Shown in pieces: positions 36,142 to 45,162 of a stretch of DNA of 64,000 nt. The notes below the pieces were generated by a model that saw nothing but the letters and a program-made list of their open reading frames with translations, made no database searches and was not told where the DNA came from. Source of the DNA: Planctomycetota bacterium (GTDB taxonomy: Bacteria > Planctomycetota > J058). Position numbers and translations under genes: made by a program. How positions within the stretch are numbered: position 1 is the stretch's first letter; every line of letters starts with the position of its first letter. The DNA lies in contig JAMLIC010000016.1 in NCBI GenBank assembly GCA_023954375.1, positions 62,001-126,000 of the forward strand, in the 5' to 3' direction.

Positions 36142-38972
36142 GGGCGCTCCGGCTGTCGCACGACGTGGTAGCGGTTCGGCTCGAGGACGAGGCGCTGCTC
36201 GTCGCCGCCGTACCAGCGGATCGTCACCTCGACCGGCCCGCGGTGAGCGCCCAGCCCGAAGAGCAGGCGCGGGTCGCCCTGGCCGGAGAAGCCGGTGAGC
36301 AGCGCGCGCTCCTGCACCTGCTCGCCGTCGGGGGTCGTGACGACGACCTGCGTGCCGAGCGCCTCGCGGTGGGTCGTCGTGCCGTTGCCCACCAGGCGGA
36401 TGCCGACGAACGAGGGGCCCCGGTCCGGGTCGTCCGGGCTGCGCAGCGTGTTCTCGTAGATCGACGGCGGGCCGTGCTGGTTGGTGATCACGAGGTCGAG
36501 GTCGCCGTCGTCGTCGAGGTCGACGAGCGCCACGCCGCGCGAGTTGTCGGGGTCGGCCACGCCGACGAGGGCGGCCACGTCGACGAACCTGGCCTCGCCG
36601 GCCGCGCCGCGGTTCATGTACACGCGCCGCGCCTCGTTCGGGTAGATCGTCCGCCCGCGGATGTCGCCCCACATGTCGGCGTAGGTGTGCAGCTCCGGCC
36701 CCGACTGCATGAGCTTGTGGTTCACGTACCAGTAGTCGCGGTGGTCGCGGAACAGCCACGTGAACCAGCCCTGCGGCGCGTCGAAGCGCCGGTCGAGGCG
36801 GTCGTCGACCATGCCGTTGGCCTGCACGATGTCCGGCCAGCCGTCGAGGTCGAGGTCGCCCGCGGCGGCGCCCCAGCCGAAGCGCCGCTCGTTGAGGGCG
36901 CCCCGCTGCGTGGCCTCGTCGGTGAAGGTCGGCCGCCGCGGGTCCTTCGACGGCCGGGTCATCCACAGGAGGCTGCCCTCGGCCTGGAGCGCGTGGTGGA
37001 CGTTCGACACGTAGACGTCGAGCCAGCCGTTGCGGTCGAAGTCGGCGACGCTGACGTTCATCCCCTTGTAGGTGTCGCGGCCGATGTCGGCGAAGAGCTT
37101 GCCCTTGATCGACTCGAAGCGGCCGCCGCGGTTGAGGTAGAGCTCGTCGGGGCCGAAGTCGTTGGCGATGTAGAGGTCGGTCCAGCCGTCGCGGTCGAGG
37201 TCGGCCGTGCCCACGGCCAGCGACCAGCGCGTCTCCGTGAGGCCCATCGCCGCCGGGTCGAGGCGCTCGAACGTGCCGTCGGGCCGCCCGCGGAAGAGGA
37301 GGTTCAGCCCGCCGTTGGCCGCGTCGTGCCAGCCGTCGTGCATGAACGCCAGGGCGCGCCGGTCGCCCTCGTGCTCGGGCGGCGGCAGGTCGAAGATGTT
37401 CAGCGGCGTCGGCCGGTCGTAGCCGGGCAGGTGCGTCGGCAGGGCGTTGGTGAGCAGCAGGTCGAGGCGCCCGTCGCGGTCGAGGTCGAGGAAGGTCGCG
37501 GCGAGGCTGACCGTGTGCTCGTCGATCCCGAGCTGGTCGGTGACGTCCTCGAAGGACAGCACGCCGTCCTCGACCATCCGGTTCCTCAGGAAGCGCGTGC
37601 GCCCGAAGCCCATGGCGAGCACCAGGTCGGGGTCGCCGTCGCCGTCCCAGTCGCAGAACGTCGCCCCCGCGGGCGCGCCGTGGATGCGGTAGTCGGTCTG
37701 GTGGCGGGCGACCTCGGGCAAGGGCACCCGCTCGAAGCGCATGCCGCCGACGTTGCGGTAGAGCGCGCAGCGGTCCCCGTCGGCCTTGAGGACGTTGGTG
37801 AAGAACAGGTCCATGCGGCCGTCGAGGTCGACGTCGGCCACGGCCACCGCGTCGCCCACCGACAGGATCCACTTGGCGATGTGCGCCACCCGCGGGTCGG
37901 TGCGCTCGAGCATGTCGCCCATGGCCACGTCGATCCCCGTGCGCTCGGGGCCGAGGCGCTCGAAGCGCAGGCCCGGGTCCCAGCCGGGCGGGATGCTGAC
38001 CTTGGTCCCCTGCACGGCCACGGCGACGAGGCCGGCGAGGGTGAGGACGATCGCCAGCCCGCGCAGGTACTCGGGGCTGAAGAAGGCGGCCGCGCGCGCG
38101 CGCGGGCCGTCGCGCCGGAGGGCGGCGGCCTGGAGCCAGAGGAAGCGGACGGTGGCGCAGAAGAGCGCCGCGTAGAAGAACGTGAACACGCTCTCCTTGG
38201 TGTGCAGCCACAGGTCGACGACCGTGATGGCGAGCGCCAGGAGCACCTGCTTCTTCGGCGAGGGCGGCGAGGTGGCCGGGTCGGTGAGCATGTAGAAGGT
38301 GAAGATGAAGAAGGGCGGCGACCCCAGCGTGCCCAGGAAGAGCATCTCGGGCGGCAGGTGGTGGCGCATGACCCAGGCGCGGAAGGCGGTCTGCAGGGCG
38401 TAGAAGACCAGGAAGGAGCAGATCAGCCAGCCGCGGCCGATGCGGAACACGAACAGGCTCAGCCCGGCCATGACGATGAACGCCGACATGGCCCACGACC
38501 CGCCGGCCCACTGGTAGGCGGGCGCGGTCGTCACGAGGTCGCCCGTGACGAGGAGCGACACGGCCACGCCGAACATGGACGGGTTGAAGACGTGCCGGCC
38601 GCCGACCGTGAGCAGGAACTTCGAGCCGATCGCCAGGAGGACCGGCACGAGCAGCCAGGGCGACCCGTGGCTGTAGTTGAGGAGGAGCGCCAGCGAGCAG
38701 CAGGAGATGTAGGCGCTGAGCGGGACGACCTTGCGCCCGCGGACCGACCAGGCGAGCGCCACGTCGAGCAGACACCCGGCGCCGACGACCACGAGCATCT
38801 GCGCCCAGGAGCGGTTGAAGCCCAGCGCCGTGACGCCGAGCAGGCAGTAGAGGGTGAGGATCGCCGCGAACGGCAGCCGCGGGTCGCCCCGCCGCGGCCA
38901 CTCCCAGGCGGCGGGCGCGGGCGGGGCTGCGGCGGAGGGGGCCAGGTCGGCGGAGGCGGCGGGCGGCGTCAC
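36138..38972 (-). CDS. fusion of an RnfD/NqrB-like membrane domain with FG-GAP repeats and ASPIC/UnbV
   Basis: 944 aa. Residues ~30-330 form about nine helices with GGRHVFNPSMFGV and FTFYMLTDPATSP, which match conserved blocks of the NQR2/RnfD/RnfE membrane subunit family. The Thr of the covalent-flavin SGAT motif of RnfD/NqrB is not seen. After a membrane-to-soluble linker (~350), FG-GAP/VCBS repeats run from ~385 to ~830 (many D-x-D-x-D-G calcium-type loops: DVDLDGRMD, DWDGDGDPD, DLDRDGRLD). The end (~850-935) is ASPIC/UnbV (WYGGDEQRLVLEPNRYH). Family knowledge: the repeats form a beta-propeller, probably in the periplasm. It heads the Rieske operon. Confidence 0.88.
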   Translation of the reverse strand: MTPPAASADLAPSAAAPPAPAAWEWPRRGDPRLPFAAILTLYCLLGVTALGFNRSWAQMLVVVGAGCLLDVALAWSVRGRKVVPLSAYISCCSLALLLNYSHGSPWLLVPVLLAIGSKFLLTVGGRHVFNPSMFGVAVSLLVTGDLVTTAPAYQWAGGSWAMSAFIVMAGLSLFVFRIGRGWLICSFLVFYALQTAFRAWVMRHHLPPEMLFLGTLGSPPFFIFTFYMLTDPATSPPSPKKQVLLALAITVVDLWLHTKESVFTFFYAALFCATVRFLWLQAAALRRDGPRARAAAFFSPEYLRGLAIVLTLAGLVAVAVQGTKVSIPPGWDPGLRFERLGPERTGIDVAMGDMLERTDPRVAHIAKWILSVGDAVAVADVDLDGRMDLFFTNVLKADGDRCALYRNVGGMRFERVPLPEVARHQTDYRIHGAPAGATFCDWDGDGDPDLVLAMGFGRTRFLRNRMVEDGVLSFEDVTDQLGIDEHTVSLAATFLDLDRDGRLDLLLTNALPTHLPGYDRPTPLNIFDLPPPEHEGDRRALAFMHDGWHDAANGGLNLLFRGRPDGTFERLDPAAMGLTETRWSLAVGTADLDRDGWTDLYIANDFGPDELYLNRGGRFESIKGKLFADIGRDTYKGMNVSVADFDRNGWLDVYVSNVHHALQAEGSLLWMTRPSKDPRRPTFTDEATQRGALNERRFGWGAAAGDLDLDGWPDIVQANGMVDDRLDRRFDAPQGWFTWLFRDHRDYWYVNHKLMQSGPELHTYADMWGDIRGRTIYPNEARRVYMNRGAAGEARFVDVAALVGVADPDNSRGVALVDLDDDGDLDLVITNQHGPPSIYENTLRSPDDPDRGPSFVGIRLVGNGTTTHREALGTQVVVTTPDGEQVQERALLTGFSGQGDPRLLFGLGAHRGPVEVTIRWYGGDEQRLVLEPNRYHVVRQPERP

Positions 38973-39015
38973 GGGGGCATTTCACCAGGCCCGAGGCGCT
39001 GGTTCCACCGCGCGC

Positions 39016-39426
39016 TCAGTGCTCGCGCCAGCGCCAGCCAACGGGGAGGTCGCCGGTCCGGAAGAAGTCGGCGCACAGGCGGCGCATCTCCGCCGTCGTG
39101 ATGCACTCCTCGGGGGGGACCGGCGAGTAGGAGCCGTCGAGATCGAACGGCACGCAGCCCTCGTCGTCGAGGTCCTCGGGGTCGATCGCCGGGGGGCTGT
39201 GGGAGAGCGCCGAGAGGTAGGGCGGCTGGCGGTCCGCCCGCGTGAACGACGCGGCGGCCACCTCGTCGAGGACGACCACCGTGAGCTCGTCACCCGACGG
39301 GGCCACCAGGTCGAAGTTCGAGCACGCGCCGCCAGCGACGATCCGGTCGAGCGCGTCCAGCAGCGACGCCTCGTCGTGGATCACATCCACCCCGCCGTCG
39401 CCCCGCCGGATGGTCCAGCGTGCCAC
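39016..39426 (-). CDS. Imm1-family immunity-like protein
   Basis: 136 aa, acidic, no signal peptide. The pattern fits the Imm1 immunity family: N-terminal LLDALDRIVAGG helix, LTVVVLDEVAAASF strand, PPYLSALS turn and terminal FFRTGDLPVGWRW (the tG-x-x-P-x-x-W end typical of Imm1). Family members neutralise nuclease or deaminase toxins of polymorphic-toxin systems. No such toxin gene is in the window; the gene lies 7 bp after the HigA-like gene, so it is probably co-expressed with the toxin-antitoxin pair. GTG 39426 start. Confidence 0.75.
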   Translation of the reverse strand: MARWTIRRGDGGVDVIHDEASLLDALDRIVAGGACSNFDLVAPSGDELTVVVLDEVAAASFTRADRQPPYLSALSHSPPAIDPEDLDDEGCVPFDLDGSYSPVPPEECITTAEMRRLCADFFRTGDLPVGWRWREH

Positions 39427-39433
39427 AACGCCC

Positions 39434-39760
39434 TCAGGCCCGCCGCGCGGCCTTCGGGCGAGGCCGGACGAGGGCGACCTTCAGCCCGAGCGCGTCCGCG
39501 TATCTCAGCAGCGTAGAGACCTTCACGTCCCCACCTGCCTCGAGCTTGCTGATCACGGACTGCGCGGTCTCGATCCGCCGGGCCACGTCGACCTGCGAGA
39601 GCTTCAGCCGGCCGCGCGCCCGGGCCAGCTCGGCGGCGAGCCTCCGTCGCTCGAGCGCGGCCTCGACCATGGCCGGGAACTCGGGGGTCCGCCTGGCCTC
39701 GTCCCGCACGACCTCGTCGAGGAAGTCCTCGGGTGCTGCCCTTGATCCTCGCCGGGCCAT
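39434..39760 (-). CDS. HigA-like antitoxin (XRE helix-turn-helix)
   Basis: 108 aa. A helix-turn-helix of XRE type spans ~48-98: ARGRLKLSQVDVARRIETAQSVISKLEAG, with the Q-x-x-V-S recognition pattern, then TLLRYADALGLKVAL. HigA-type antitoxins bind the cognate toxin and autorepress the operon. The HigB-like gene precedes it, as in HigBA systems, 37 bp upstream, and a small dyad lies between them. Lower GC around its 5' end than elsewhere in the window suggests a mobile module. ATG 39760. Confidence 0.85.
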   Translation of the reverse strand: MARRGSRAAPEDFLDEVVRDEARRTPEFPAMVEAALERRRLAAELARARGRLKLSQVDVARRIETAQSVISKLEAGGDVKVSTLLRYADALGLKVALVRPRPKAARRA

Positions 39761-39782
39761 GCTTGACCTCGCGCTCTAGCCT

Positions 39783-39798
39783 ATAGCTCGCACGCTAT
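39783..39798. promoter_or_regulatory. possible HigA operator dyad
   Basis: ATAGC (39783-39787) and GCTAT (39794-39798) form a dyad with a 6-bp spacer, between the toxin stop and the antitoxin start, in the most AT-rich patch of the region. Autoregulatory HigA sites are normally upstream of the toxin, so a role here is a guess. Confidence 0.3.
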
Positions 39799-40183
39799 CA
39801 CATCAAAGTCCGGTGCGTGCGCTTCCCCTTCGCCTCTCCCCGGCCACGCCAATCAGCCAGCCGCGTCTCGGCCAGGCGAATCTGCCGTGGTGGGGTCTTC
39901 TGCGTCTTCTTCTCGAAGGCGACCAGCGAAAGAAGGATCTGCTCGAACTTCCCCTCGGCGGCGAAGAGGATCCGGTAACTGAGCTCGGCGCCCTCCGCTC
40001 GGACCTCGTAGACGTCGCCTCTCAGGTGACGCGCCGCCGAGAGGCCCTCGAGCGCGACCTCCTTCATCGCGGCCACGACCTCGGCCTTGTCCGCGGCCGA
40101 GAGCCCGTCCTGAACTTCCGGATGGGGCGCGCGCCGCGCTCCGTGCGGTAGTCTCGCCAGTGTCGACGGCGGCGTCTCGTCAT
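39798..40183 (-). CDS. HigB/RelE-type toxin (Gp49-like), one frame change
   Basis: The correct protein reads from ATG 40183 (MTRRRRRHWRDYRTERGARPIRKF) and, after a single-base change near 40115, continues in the frame ending at 39798: DGLSAADKAEVVAAMKEVA, then LRGDVYEVRAEGAELSYRILF, QILLSLVAFEKKTQKTPPRQI. The latter is the phage-derived Gp49-like/HigB pattern (YRILF, F-x-KKTQKTP). HigB toxins cleave mRNA at the ribosome. The joined protein would be about 128 aa, the usual size. As it stands the gene is broken; this may be an assembly indel or a genuinely inactivated toxin. Confidence 0.7.
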
Positions 40184-40230
40184 GGTGCTGGCCCGACGCT
40201 ACCGTCGCGACCGACAGGGCAGGTGGGCAC

Positions 40231-40668
40231 ATGGCGGAGCAGCGCGCCCCACGGAGCTCAAGAAGGCTCTGGGCCGCCCTCGTGGGGCTCCTCCTCGCCC
40301 CGGGCGTCGCCATCCAGGTGCTGGCGATCACGAAGCGGGCGCCCTCGGTCATCGCCATCCGAAACGACTCGGGCGACGTCCTGCTCGACGTGCGGGCCGA
40401 GGTGGTCAACTACGTCGAGGACGGGACGAGCGAGGTCGTGGTCGAGGAGCGCGCGGCGCTCGCGCCGGGCGAGGTGCTCCGGATCGAGCGACGCGCGCCG
40501 TACGACCTGGTCCTGACCGGCCTCCGGTTCCGGCGCGGGGGCCTGGTGCACGACACCGGGAAGCGCCACATCCACCAGAGTCGGATGGACGGCACCTCGC
40601 GCCTGGTCGCGATCGACGCGGCTGGAGCCGTGACGGTCACCGACGAGCCGGTGGCCCCGTCCAGGTAG
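40231..40668 (+). CDS. membrane-anchored or secreted hypothetical protein
   Basis: 145 aa. A basic N-terminus and hydrophobic helix (RLWAALVGLLLAPGVAIQVLAI, ~13-34) act as signal or anchor; the rest is a small beta-rich domain (VIAIRNDSGDVLLDVRAEVVNYVE) resembling a single Ig-like sandwich. No motif. ATG 40231, starting 47 bp from the divergent HigB start. It may belong to the rightward run beginning at 40704 but is separated by 35 bp. Confidence 0.65.
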   Translation: MAEQRAPRSSRRLWAALVGLLLAPGVAIQVLAITKRAPSVIAIRNDSGDVLLDVRAEVVNYVEDGTSEVVVEERAALAPGEVLRIERRAPYDLVLTGLRFRRGGLVHDTGKRHIHQSRMDGTSRLVAIDAAGAVTVTDEPVAPSR

Positions 40669-40703
40669 CGCGGCCGCTTGCGCTCCGCGATGCTGGCCCG
40701 CTG

Positions 40704-41855
40704 ATGGACGCCCGCCCCGACCCGCCCTCGCCGCCCCGGCGCAGCACCGACCTCGCGTTCGGGCTGGCCACCCGCGAGGACGAGCCGCGGCTGCGGCGGC
40801 TCCTGCGCGAGGCGCCCATGGAGGGCGACATCCGCCTGGCCATGGAGCGCGAGCCGGACTTCTTCCTCGGCCTGACGATCGAGGGCGACGAGGCGCAGGT
40901 GCTCGTGTGCCGCGACCGGCCGACCGGCGCGGTGATCTCCATGGGCACGCGCTCGGCGCGCGACGGCTTCGTGAACGGCGCCACGGCGCGCGTGGGCTAC
41001 CTGGGGCAGCTGCGCACCGACCCCGCCCACCGCGGCGGCAAGGCGATCCTCGTCGGCGGCTACGCCGACCTGCGCCGGGCGCACGACCAGGACCCGCGGC
41101 GGCCGGCGCTCTACACGACCGCGATCTTCGAGGGCAACGCCCCCGCCCGGCGGATCCTCGAGCGCGGCCTCAGGGGCCTGCCGACCTACGCGCTCCGGGG
41201 CCGGTTCGTGAGCCTGGTCTGCCCGCCCGGACGCCGGCGCGGCCGCCCGCCGACCGGCGTGACGCTCCGCAGGGGCGAGCCGGCCCTGCTCGAGGCGGTC
41301 GCCGCCTGCCTCCAGCGGAACGCCAGGCGCTACCAGTTCGCGCCCCGCTGGACGGCCGCCGACCTGGCCTGCCCCGAGCGCGCGCGCGGCCTCGCGCCCG
41401 AGGACTTCGTCGTGGCCCTGCGCGGCGCCGAGGTCGTCGGCTGCGCCGCCGTGTGGGACCAGAGGGCCTACAAGCAGACGCGCGTCGTCGGCTACTCGCG
41501 GCGGATGGCCTGGGCCCGGCCGGTCGCCAACCTGCTCGCGCCGCTGCTCGGCACGCCGCGCCTGCCGCGGGCCGGGGCGGCCCTGCGCGACGCCTTCCTC
41601 TCGCACCTCGCCGTCGACGACGACGACCCGGCCGTGGCCCGGGCCCTCCTCGCGCGGGCCCTGCGCGACGCGCGCGGCCGCCACGACCTGGTCACGCTGG
41701 CCCTCGACCCGGCGGGGCCCCTGTTCGAGGTCGCGCGCGGCTTTCCCCACCGCCCTTACCCGAGCGTCCTCTATGCGGTCCACTGGGAGGACGGCGCGGC
41801 GGCGGTCGCCGCGCTCGACGACCGGCCGGCGTGGATCGAGGCGGCGCTCCTGTGA
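40704..41855 (+). CDS. GNAT-family N-acetyltransferase-like protein, two-domain
   Basis: 383 aa. The N-terminal half (~15-175) shows GNAT features: LATREDEPRLRRLLREAP start, strands ending in GYLGQLRTDPAHRGGKAILVGGYADL (the V/LxPxxRG-like acetyl-CoA loop) and an EGNAPARRILERGL helix. The C-terminal half looks like a second, more divergent GNAT fold (VVGCAAVWDQRAYKQTRVVGYS, LAVDDDDPAVARALLARAL). Cytosolic. Substrate not known. ATG 40704; its stop overlaps the next gene (GTGA). It begins the coupled run to 48112. Confidence 0.85.
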   Translation: MDARPDPPSPPRRSTDLAFGLATREDEPRLRRLLREAPMEGDIRLAMEREPDFFLGLTIEGDEAQVLVCRDRPTGAVISMGTRSARDGFVNGATARVGYLGQLRTDPAHRGGKAILVGGYADLRRAHDQDPRRPALYTTAIFEGNAPARRILERGLRGLPTYALRGRFVSLVCPPGRRRGRPPTGVTLRRGEPALLEAVAACLQRNARRYQFAPRWTAADLACPERARGLAPEDFVVALRGAEVVGCAAVWDQRAYKQTRVVGYSRRMAWARPVANLLAPLLGTPRLPRAGAALRDAFLSHLAVDDDDPAVARALLARALRDARGRHDLVTLALDPAGPLFEVARGFPHRPYPSVLYAVHWEDGAAAVAALDDRPAWIEAALL

Positions 41856-42565
41856 ACGACACCGGCGGGCGGCTGGTCCGGCGCGAGGCGCTCACCGCGG
41901 GCGAGCGCGACGCCATGCAGGGGCTCCTCGCGCGCCACTTCGACGGCGTCACCCCGGCCCAGTTCGAGGCCGACCTCGCGGGGAAGAACTGGGTGCTGCT
42001 GCTCGAGGACCCGGGGCCGGCGCCCGTCCTCTACGGCTTCACCACCCTGCTGCTCGAGGAGGTGGAGCACGCGGGCGAGGTCGTGGGGCTGGTCTACTCC
42101 GGCGACACGATCGTCGACCCGTCCGCCTGGACGCGCTCGGCCCTCTCGCGCGCCTGGATCCACGCCGTGCTCGAGCTCGGGCGCGGGCTCGAGGAGGCGC
42201 GGCGCCTCTACTGGCTCCTGATCTGCTCGGGCTTCCGCACCTACCGCTTCCTGCCCGTCTTCTACCGCGAGTTCTTCCCGCGCCACGACGCGCCCACGCC
42301 GCCCGCGACGCAGGCGCTGATGCACGCCCTCGCGACGCACCTGTTCGGTGACCAGTACGTGCCCGAGGACGGCGTCGTGCGCCTGGCGGTCCCGCAGGTC
42401 CTGCGGCCGCACCTGCTCGAGGTCCCGTCCAACCGCGAGGCCAACCCGCACGTGCGCTTCTTCCTGGAGAAGAACCCCGGTCACGTGCGCGGCGACGAGC
42501 TCGTGTGCCTGACGGAGGTCTCGCTCGACAACCTCACCCGCGCCGGGCGGCGGGCGGCGCGGTAG
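41852..42565 (+). CDS. GNAT-like protein of unknown specificity
   Basis: 237 aa. A mixed alpha/beta protein whose core resembles an acyl- or acetyl-transferase: VLYGFTTLLLEEVEHAGEVVGLVYSGDTIVDPSAWTRSALSRAW (strand then helix) and YWLLICSGFRTYRFLPVFYREFFPR. The conventional acetyl-CoA pyrophosphate loop is not clear, so the GNAT assignment is tentative. No signal peptide. The GTG at 41852 lies in the upstream stop. Genes of this kind are commonly annotated hypothetical. Co-translated with the previous gene. Confidence 0.65.
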   Translation: MNDTGGRLVRREALTAGERDAMQGLLARHFDGVTPAQFEADLAGKNWVLLLEDPGPAPVLYGFTTLLLEEVEHAGEVVGLVYSGDTIVDPSAWTRSALSRAWIHAVLELGRGLEEARRLYWLLICSGFRTYRFLPVFYREFFPRHDAPTPPATQALMHALATHLFGDQYVPEDGVVRLAVPQVLRPHLLEVPSNREANPHVRFFLEKNPGHVRGDELVCLTEVSLDNLTRAGRRAAR

Positions 42566-42635
42566 TGCGCGGGCGGGGCGTCCTGGCCGACGGGCGCAGC
42601 AGGCTGCGCCCCGACGTTCCGCGGGCGCGTCGCTG

Positions 42636-44288
42636 ATGCGCGGGCGGCGGCTGGTCCTCCACCTCGCCAACCGCGCCTACCGCGCCACCCTGCGCGGGGC
42701 GGCCCGGCGGTTCGCCAGGGCCGCGAGGGACCCGGCCACGGCGCAGGCCGAGCGGCTCTCGGCGGTCCTCGCGCGAGGGCGCGGGACGGCCTTCGGCCGC
42801 GAGCACGGCCTCGACCGCGCGCGCACGCTCGCCGACTACCAGGCGGCGGTGCCCGCGCGCGGCTGGGACGCGCTGACGCCGTGGCTCGACCGCGCGTGGC
42901 AGGGCGAGCCGGACGTGCTCGCCCCGGGGGCGCCCGCCCTGTTCGAGCGCTCGAGCGGGTCGACGCGCGCGGCGAAGCACGTGCCCTACACCCCGGAGCT
43001 CCTGGCCGAGTTCTCGGCCGCGACCGGCCCGTGGCTCCACGACCTGCTCTCGCGCCGCCCGGCGCTCCTCGGCGGCAGCGCCTACTGGTCGATCTCGCCC
43101 GCCGGCCCGCGCCACGAGCGCTCGCCCGGGGGCGCGCGCGTCGGCCTCGACGACGACACCGAGTACTTCCCGGCCCCCGTGCGGCGGCTCCTCCGCGTCC
43201 TCTTGCCGGTGCCCCCCGAGGTGGCGCGCCTGCCGTCGCTCGACGCCTGCCGCTACGTGAGCCTCCTGCACCTCGCGGCCGACCCGCGCCTGGCGCTGCT
43301 CTCGGTGTGGAGCCCGAGCTTCCTCCTGCTCCTCCTCGACGCGCTCGAGGCCCACGCCGAGCGCCTCGCCCACGACCTCGCCCGCGGGACGCTCACGCCG
43401 CCCGGCGGCGAGGCGCCCGCGGCGCTCGCCCCGCCGGCCCGCCCGGACCGCGCCCGCACCTTGCTCGAGGCCACGCGGGGCGGCCTCGACCTCGCGCACC
43501 TCTGGCCGCGCCTGGCGCTCGTGAGCTGCTGGACCGACGGCCCCGCCGCCCGCCTCCTGCCCGCCCTGCGCCGCAGGCTGCCGCCCGGGGTCGAGGTCCA
43601 GGGCAAGGGGTTGCTCGCCACCGAGGGCGTGGTCTCGTTCCCCCTGTGCGACCAGGGCACCGTCCTCGCCGTCGCGTCGCACCTGCTCGAGCTCGAGCCG
43701 ACGGACGGCGCCGGGCCGGCCGTCCTCCCGCACGAGGCCGAGCCGGGCCGCCGCTACGCGCCGCTCCTCTCCACGGCCGGGGGGCTCCACCGCTACCGGC
43801 TCGGCGACGAGGTCGAGGTCACGGGCCGGGTCGAGGCCACCCCGACCGTGCGCTTCCTCGGGCGCCTCGACGGCGTCTCCGACCTCGCCGGCGAGAAGCT
43901 CTCGCCCGGCTTCGTCGAGGCGGCCCTCGCGGCCGCGCTCGCCGACGCGCAGGTCGAGGCCGCGTTCGCGCTCGTCGCGCCGCTCGAGGCCGAGCGCCGG
44001 TACGCCCTGTTCGTCGAGCCGCGCCGGGGCGACGCCGACCGCCTGGCCGAGGCCCTCGAGCGCCGGCTCCAGGCCAACCCGCACTACGCCTACTGCCGCG
44101 GCCTCGGTCAGCTCGGCCCGGTCGTCGCCTGGCCGGTGACCGACGGCGCCCGCCGCCACGAGGCGGCGCTCGTCGCCCGCGGGACCCCCGCCGGGGCGAT
44201 CAAGCCGCCGGGCCTGCACCGGGGCGACTTCTGGCCCGAGGTCTTCCGGGCTGAGACTGAAACGAGACGATTTCCGGAGGCCGGTTGA
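42636..44288 (+). CDS. GH3-family acyl-adenylating enzyme
   Basis: 550 aa, matching the GH3 family: adenylate-forming enzymes (first known in plants) that activate carboxylic acids and conjugate them to amino acids. Seen here: the P-loop-like SSGST (106-110) for ATP, the N-terminal HLANRAYRATLRG helix, DEVEVTGRVEATPTVRFLGRLDGVSDLAGEKL with the family's conserved GDEV...FLGR/D blocks, and the C-terminal HYAYCRGLGQLGPV typical of bacterial GH3. No signal peptide; cytosolic. Substrates unknown. ATG 42636, 70 bp after the GNAT gene; the next gene follows 55 bp later. Confidence 0.9.
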   Translation: MRGRRLVLHLANRAYRATLRGAARRFARAARDPATAQAERLSAVLARGRGTAFGREHGLDRARTLADYQAAVPARGWDALTPWLDRAWQGEPDVLAPGAPALFERSSGSTRAAKHVPYTPELLAEFSAATGPWLHDLLSRRPALLGGSAYWSISPAGPRHERSPGGARVGLDDDTEYFPAPVRRLLRVLLPVPPEVARLPSLDACRYVSLLHLAADPRLALLSVWSPSFLLLLLDALEAHAERLAHDLARGTLTPPGGEAPAALAPPARPDRARTLLEATRGGLDLAHLWPRLALVSCWTDGPAARLLPALRRRLPPGVEVQGKGLLATEGVVSFPLCDQGTVLAVASHLLELEPTDGAGPAVLPHEAEPGRRYAPLLSTAGGLHRYRLGDEVEVTGRVEATPTVRFLGRLDGVSDLAGEKLSPGFVEAALAAALADAQVEAAFALVAPLEAERRYALFVEPRRGDADRLAEALERRLQANPHYAYCRGLGQLGPVVAWPVTDGARRHEAALVARGTPAGAIKPPGLHRGDFWPEVFRAETETRRFPEAG

Positions 44289-44343
44289 ACCCGATCACGC
44301 CCCCAACGACTTGCCGCGGCGCGGGTCTTGCGCCACCCCGGCC

Positions 44344-45162
44344 GTGGACCCCGTCCTCTACCACTCCATCGCCTCGGTCGGCCTCCTCGCCCTCATCGGG
44401 CTCGAGCTGCGCTCGGCCCGCTTCCGCAGCTCGACCTGGGGCGACCCCGGCCGGGTCCGCCGCAACTGGAGCTTCCTGGTCGCCGCCCTCGTCGCGATCA
44501 GCCTCGTGCGCCTCACCTCCGACGCCCTCGCCGGGGTCCTCCCGCGCCTCCTCCGCTGGGACGGGTCGTTCGCCCTCGAGGTCACGGCCTGCGTCCTCGT
44601 GGCCGAGCTCCTCAACTGGGTCGCGCACTGGGCCAAGCACCACGACCCGTTCCTCTGGCGCTTCCACTTCCAGCACCACCGCGAGAGCCGCTACTCGGTC
44701 TGGCTCGTCACGCACACGCACCCGCTCGAGGTCGTCGTGACCGGCACGTTCATGAGCGCGGCGCTCGTGGTCCTGGGCTTCTCGCCCGCCGCCCTGCAGA
44801 CCTACCTGCTCTTCTACTCGCTCGCCAACACCTACCAGCACGCGTCGTTCGACTACTCGCTCGGGCCGCTCGACCGGCTGATCGTCAACCCCGCCTACCA
44901 CCGCGTCCACCACGCCGTCGGCCGCCAGGGCAACTACGGCAGCACGCTGACCGTGTGGGACGTGGTCTTCGGCACGGCCCACTTCCCCGCCTCGCGGGTG
45001 GCCGACCCCGCCCTGCGCTACGGGCTCGAGCCGGGGGGCGGCGAGCCGCTCGGCTTCCGCGAGGAGCTGACCTGGTTCCTCGAGCCGGAGGCGACGACCC
45101 CGCCCGCGCGTGAGCCCCTGCCGGTCCTGGCGTCGACGTCGGGCCGCCTGCCGCGGGCGTGA
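44344..45162 (+). CDS. fatty acid hydroxylase / sterol desaturase family protein
   Basis: 272 aa with four to five membrane helices and the histidine-rich di-iron motifs of the fatty-acid-hydroxylase superfamily: HWAKHH, HFQHHRES, HTHPLE and HRVHHA. Family members hydroxylate or desaturate acyl chains or sterols in the membrane. The start is taken at GTG 44344, giving a first helix at ~5-25; the frame also extends upstream to a TTG at 44311. Its stop overlaps the MMPL gene start (GTGA). Its neighbours GH3 and MMPL suggest a modified lipid as product. Confidence 0.88.
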   Translation: MDPVLYHSIASVGLLALIGLELRSARFRSSTWGDPGRVRRNWSFLVAALVAISLVRLTSDALAGVLPRLLRWDGSFALEVTACVLVAELLNWVAHWAKHHDPFLWRFHFQHHRESRYSVWLVTHTHPLEVVVTGTFMSAALVVLGFSPAALQTYLLFYSLANTYQHASFDYSLGPLDRLIVNPAYHRVHHAVGRQGNYGSTLTVWDVVFGTAHFPASRVADPALRYGLEPGGGEPLGFREELTWFLEPEATTPPAREPLPVLASTSGRLPRA

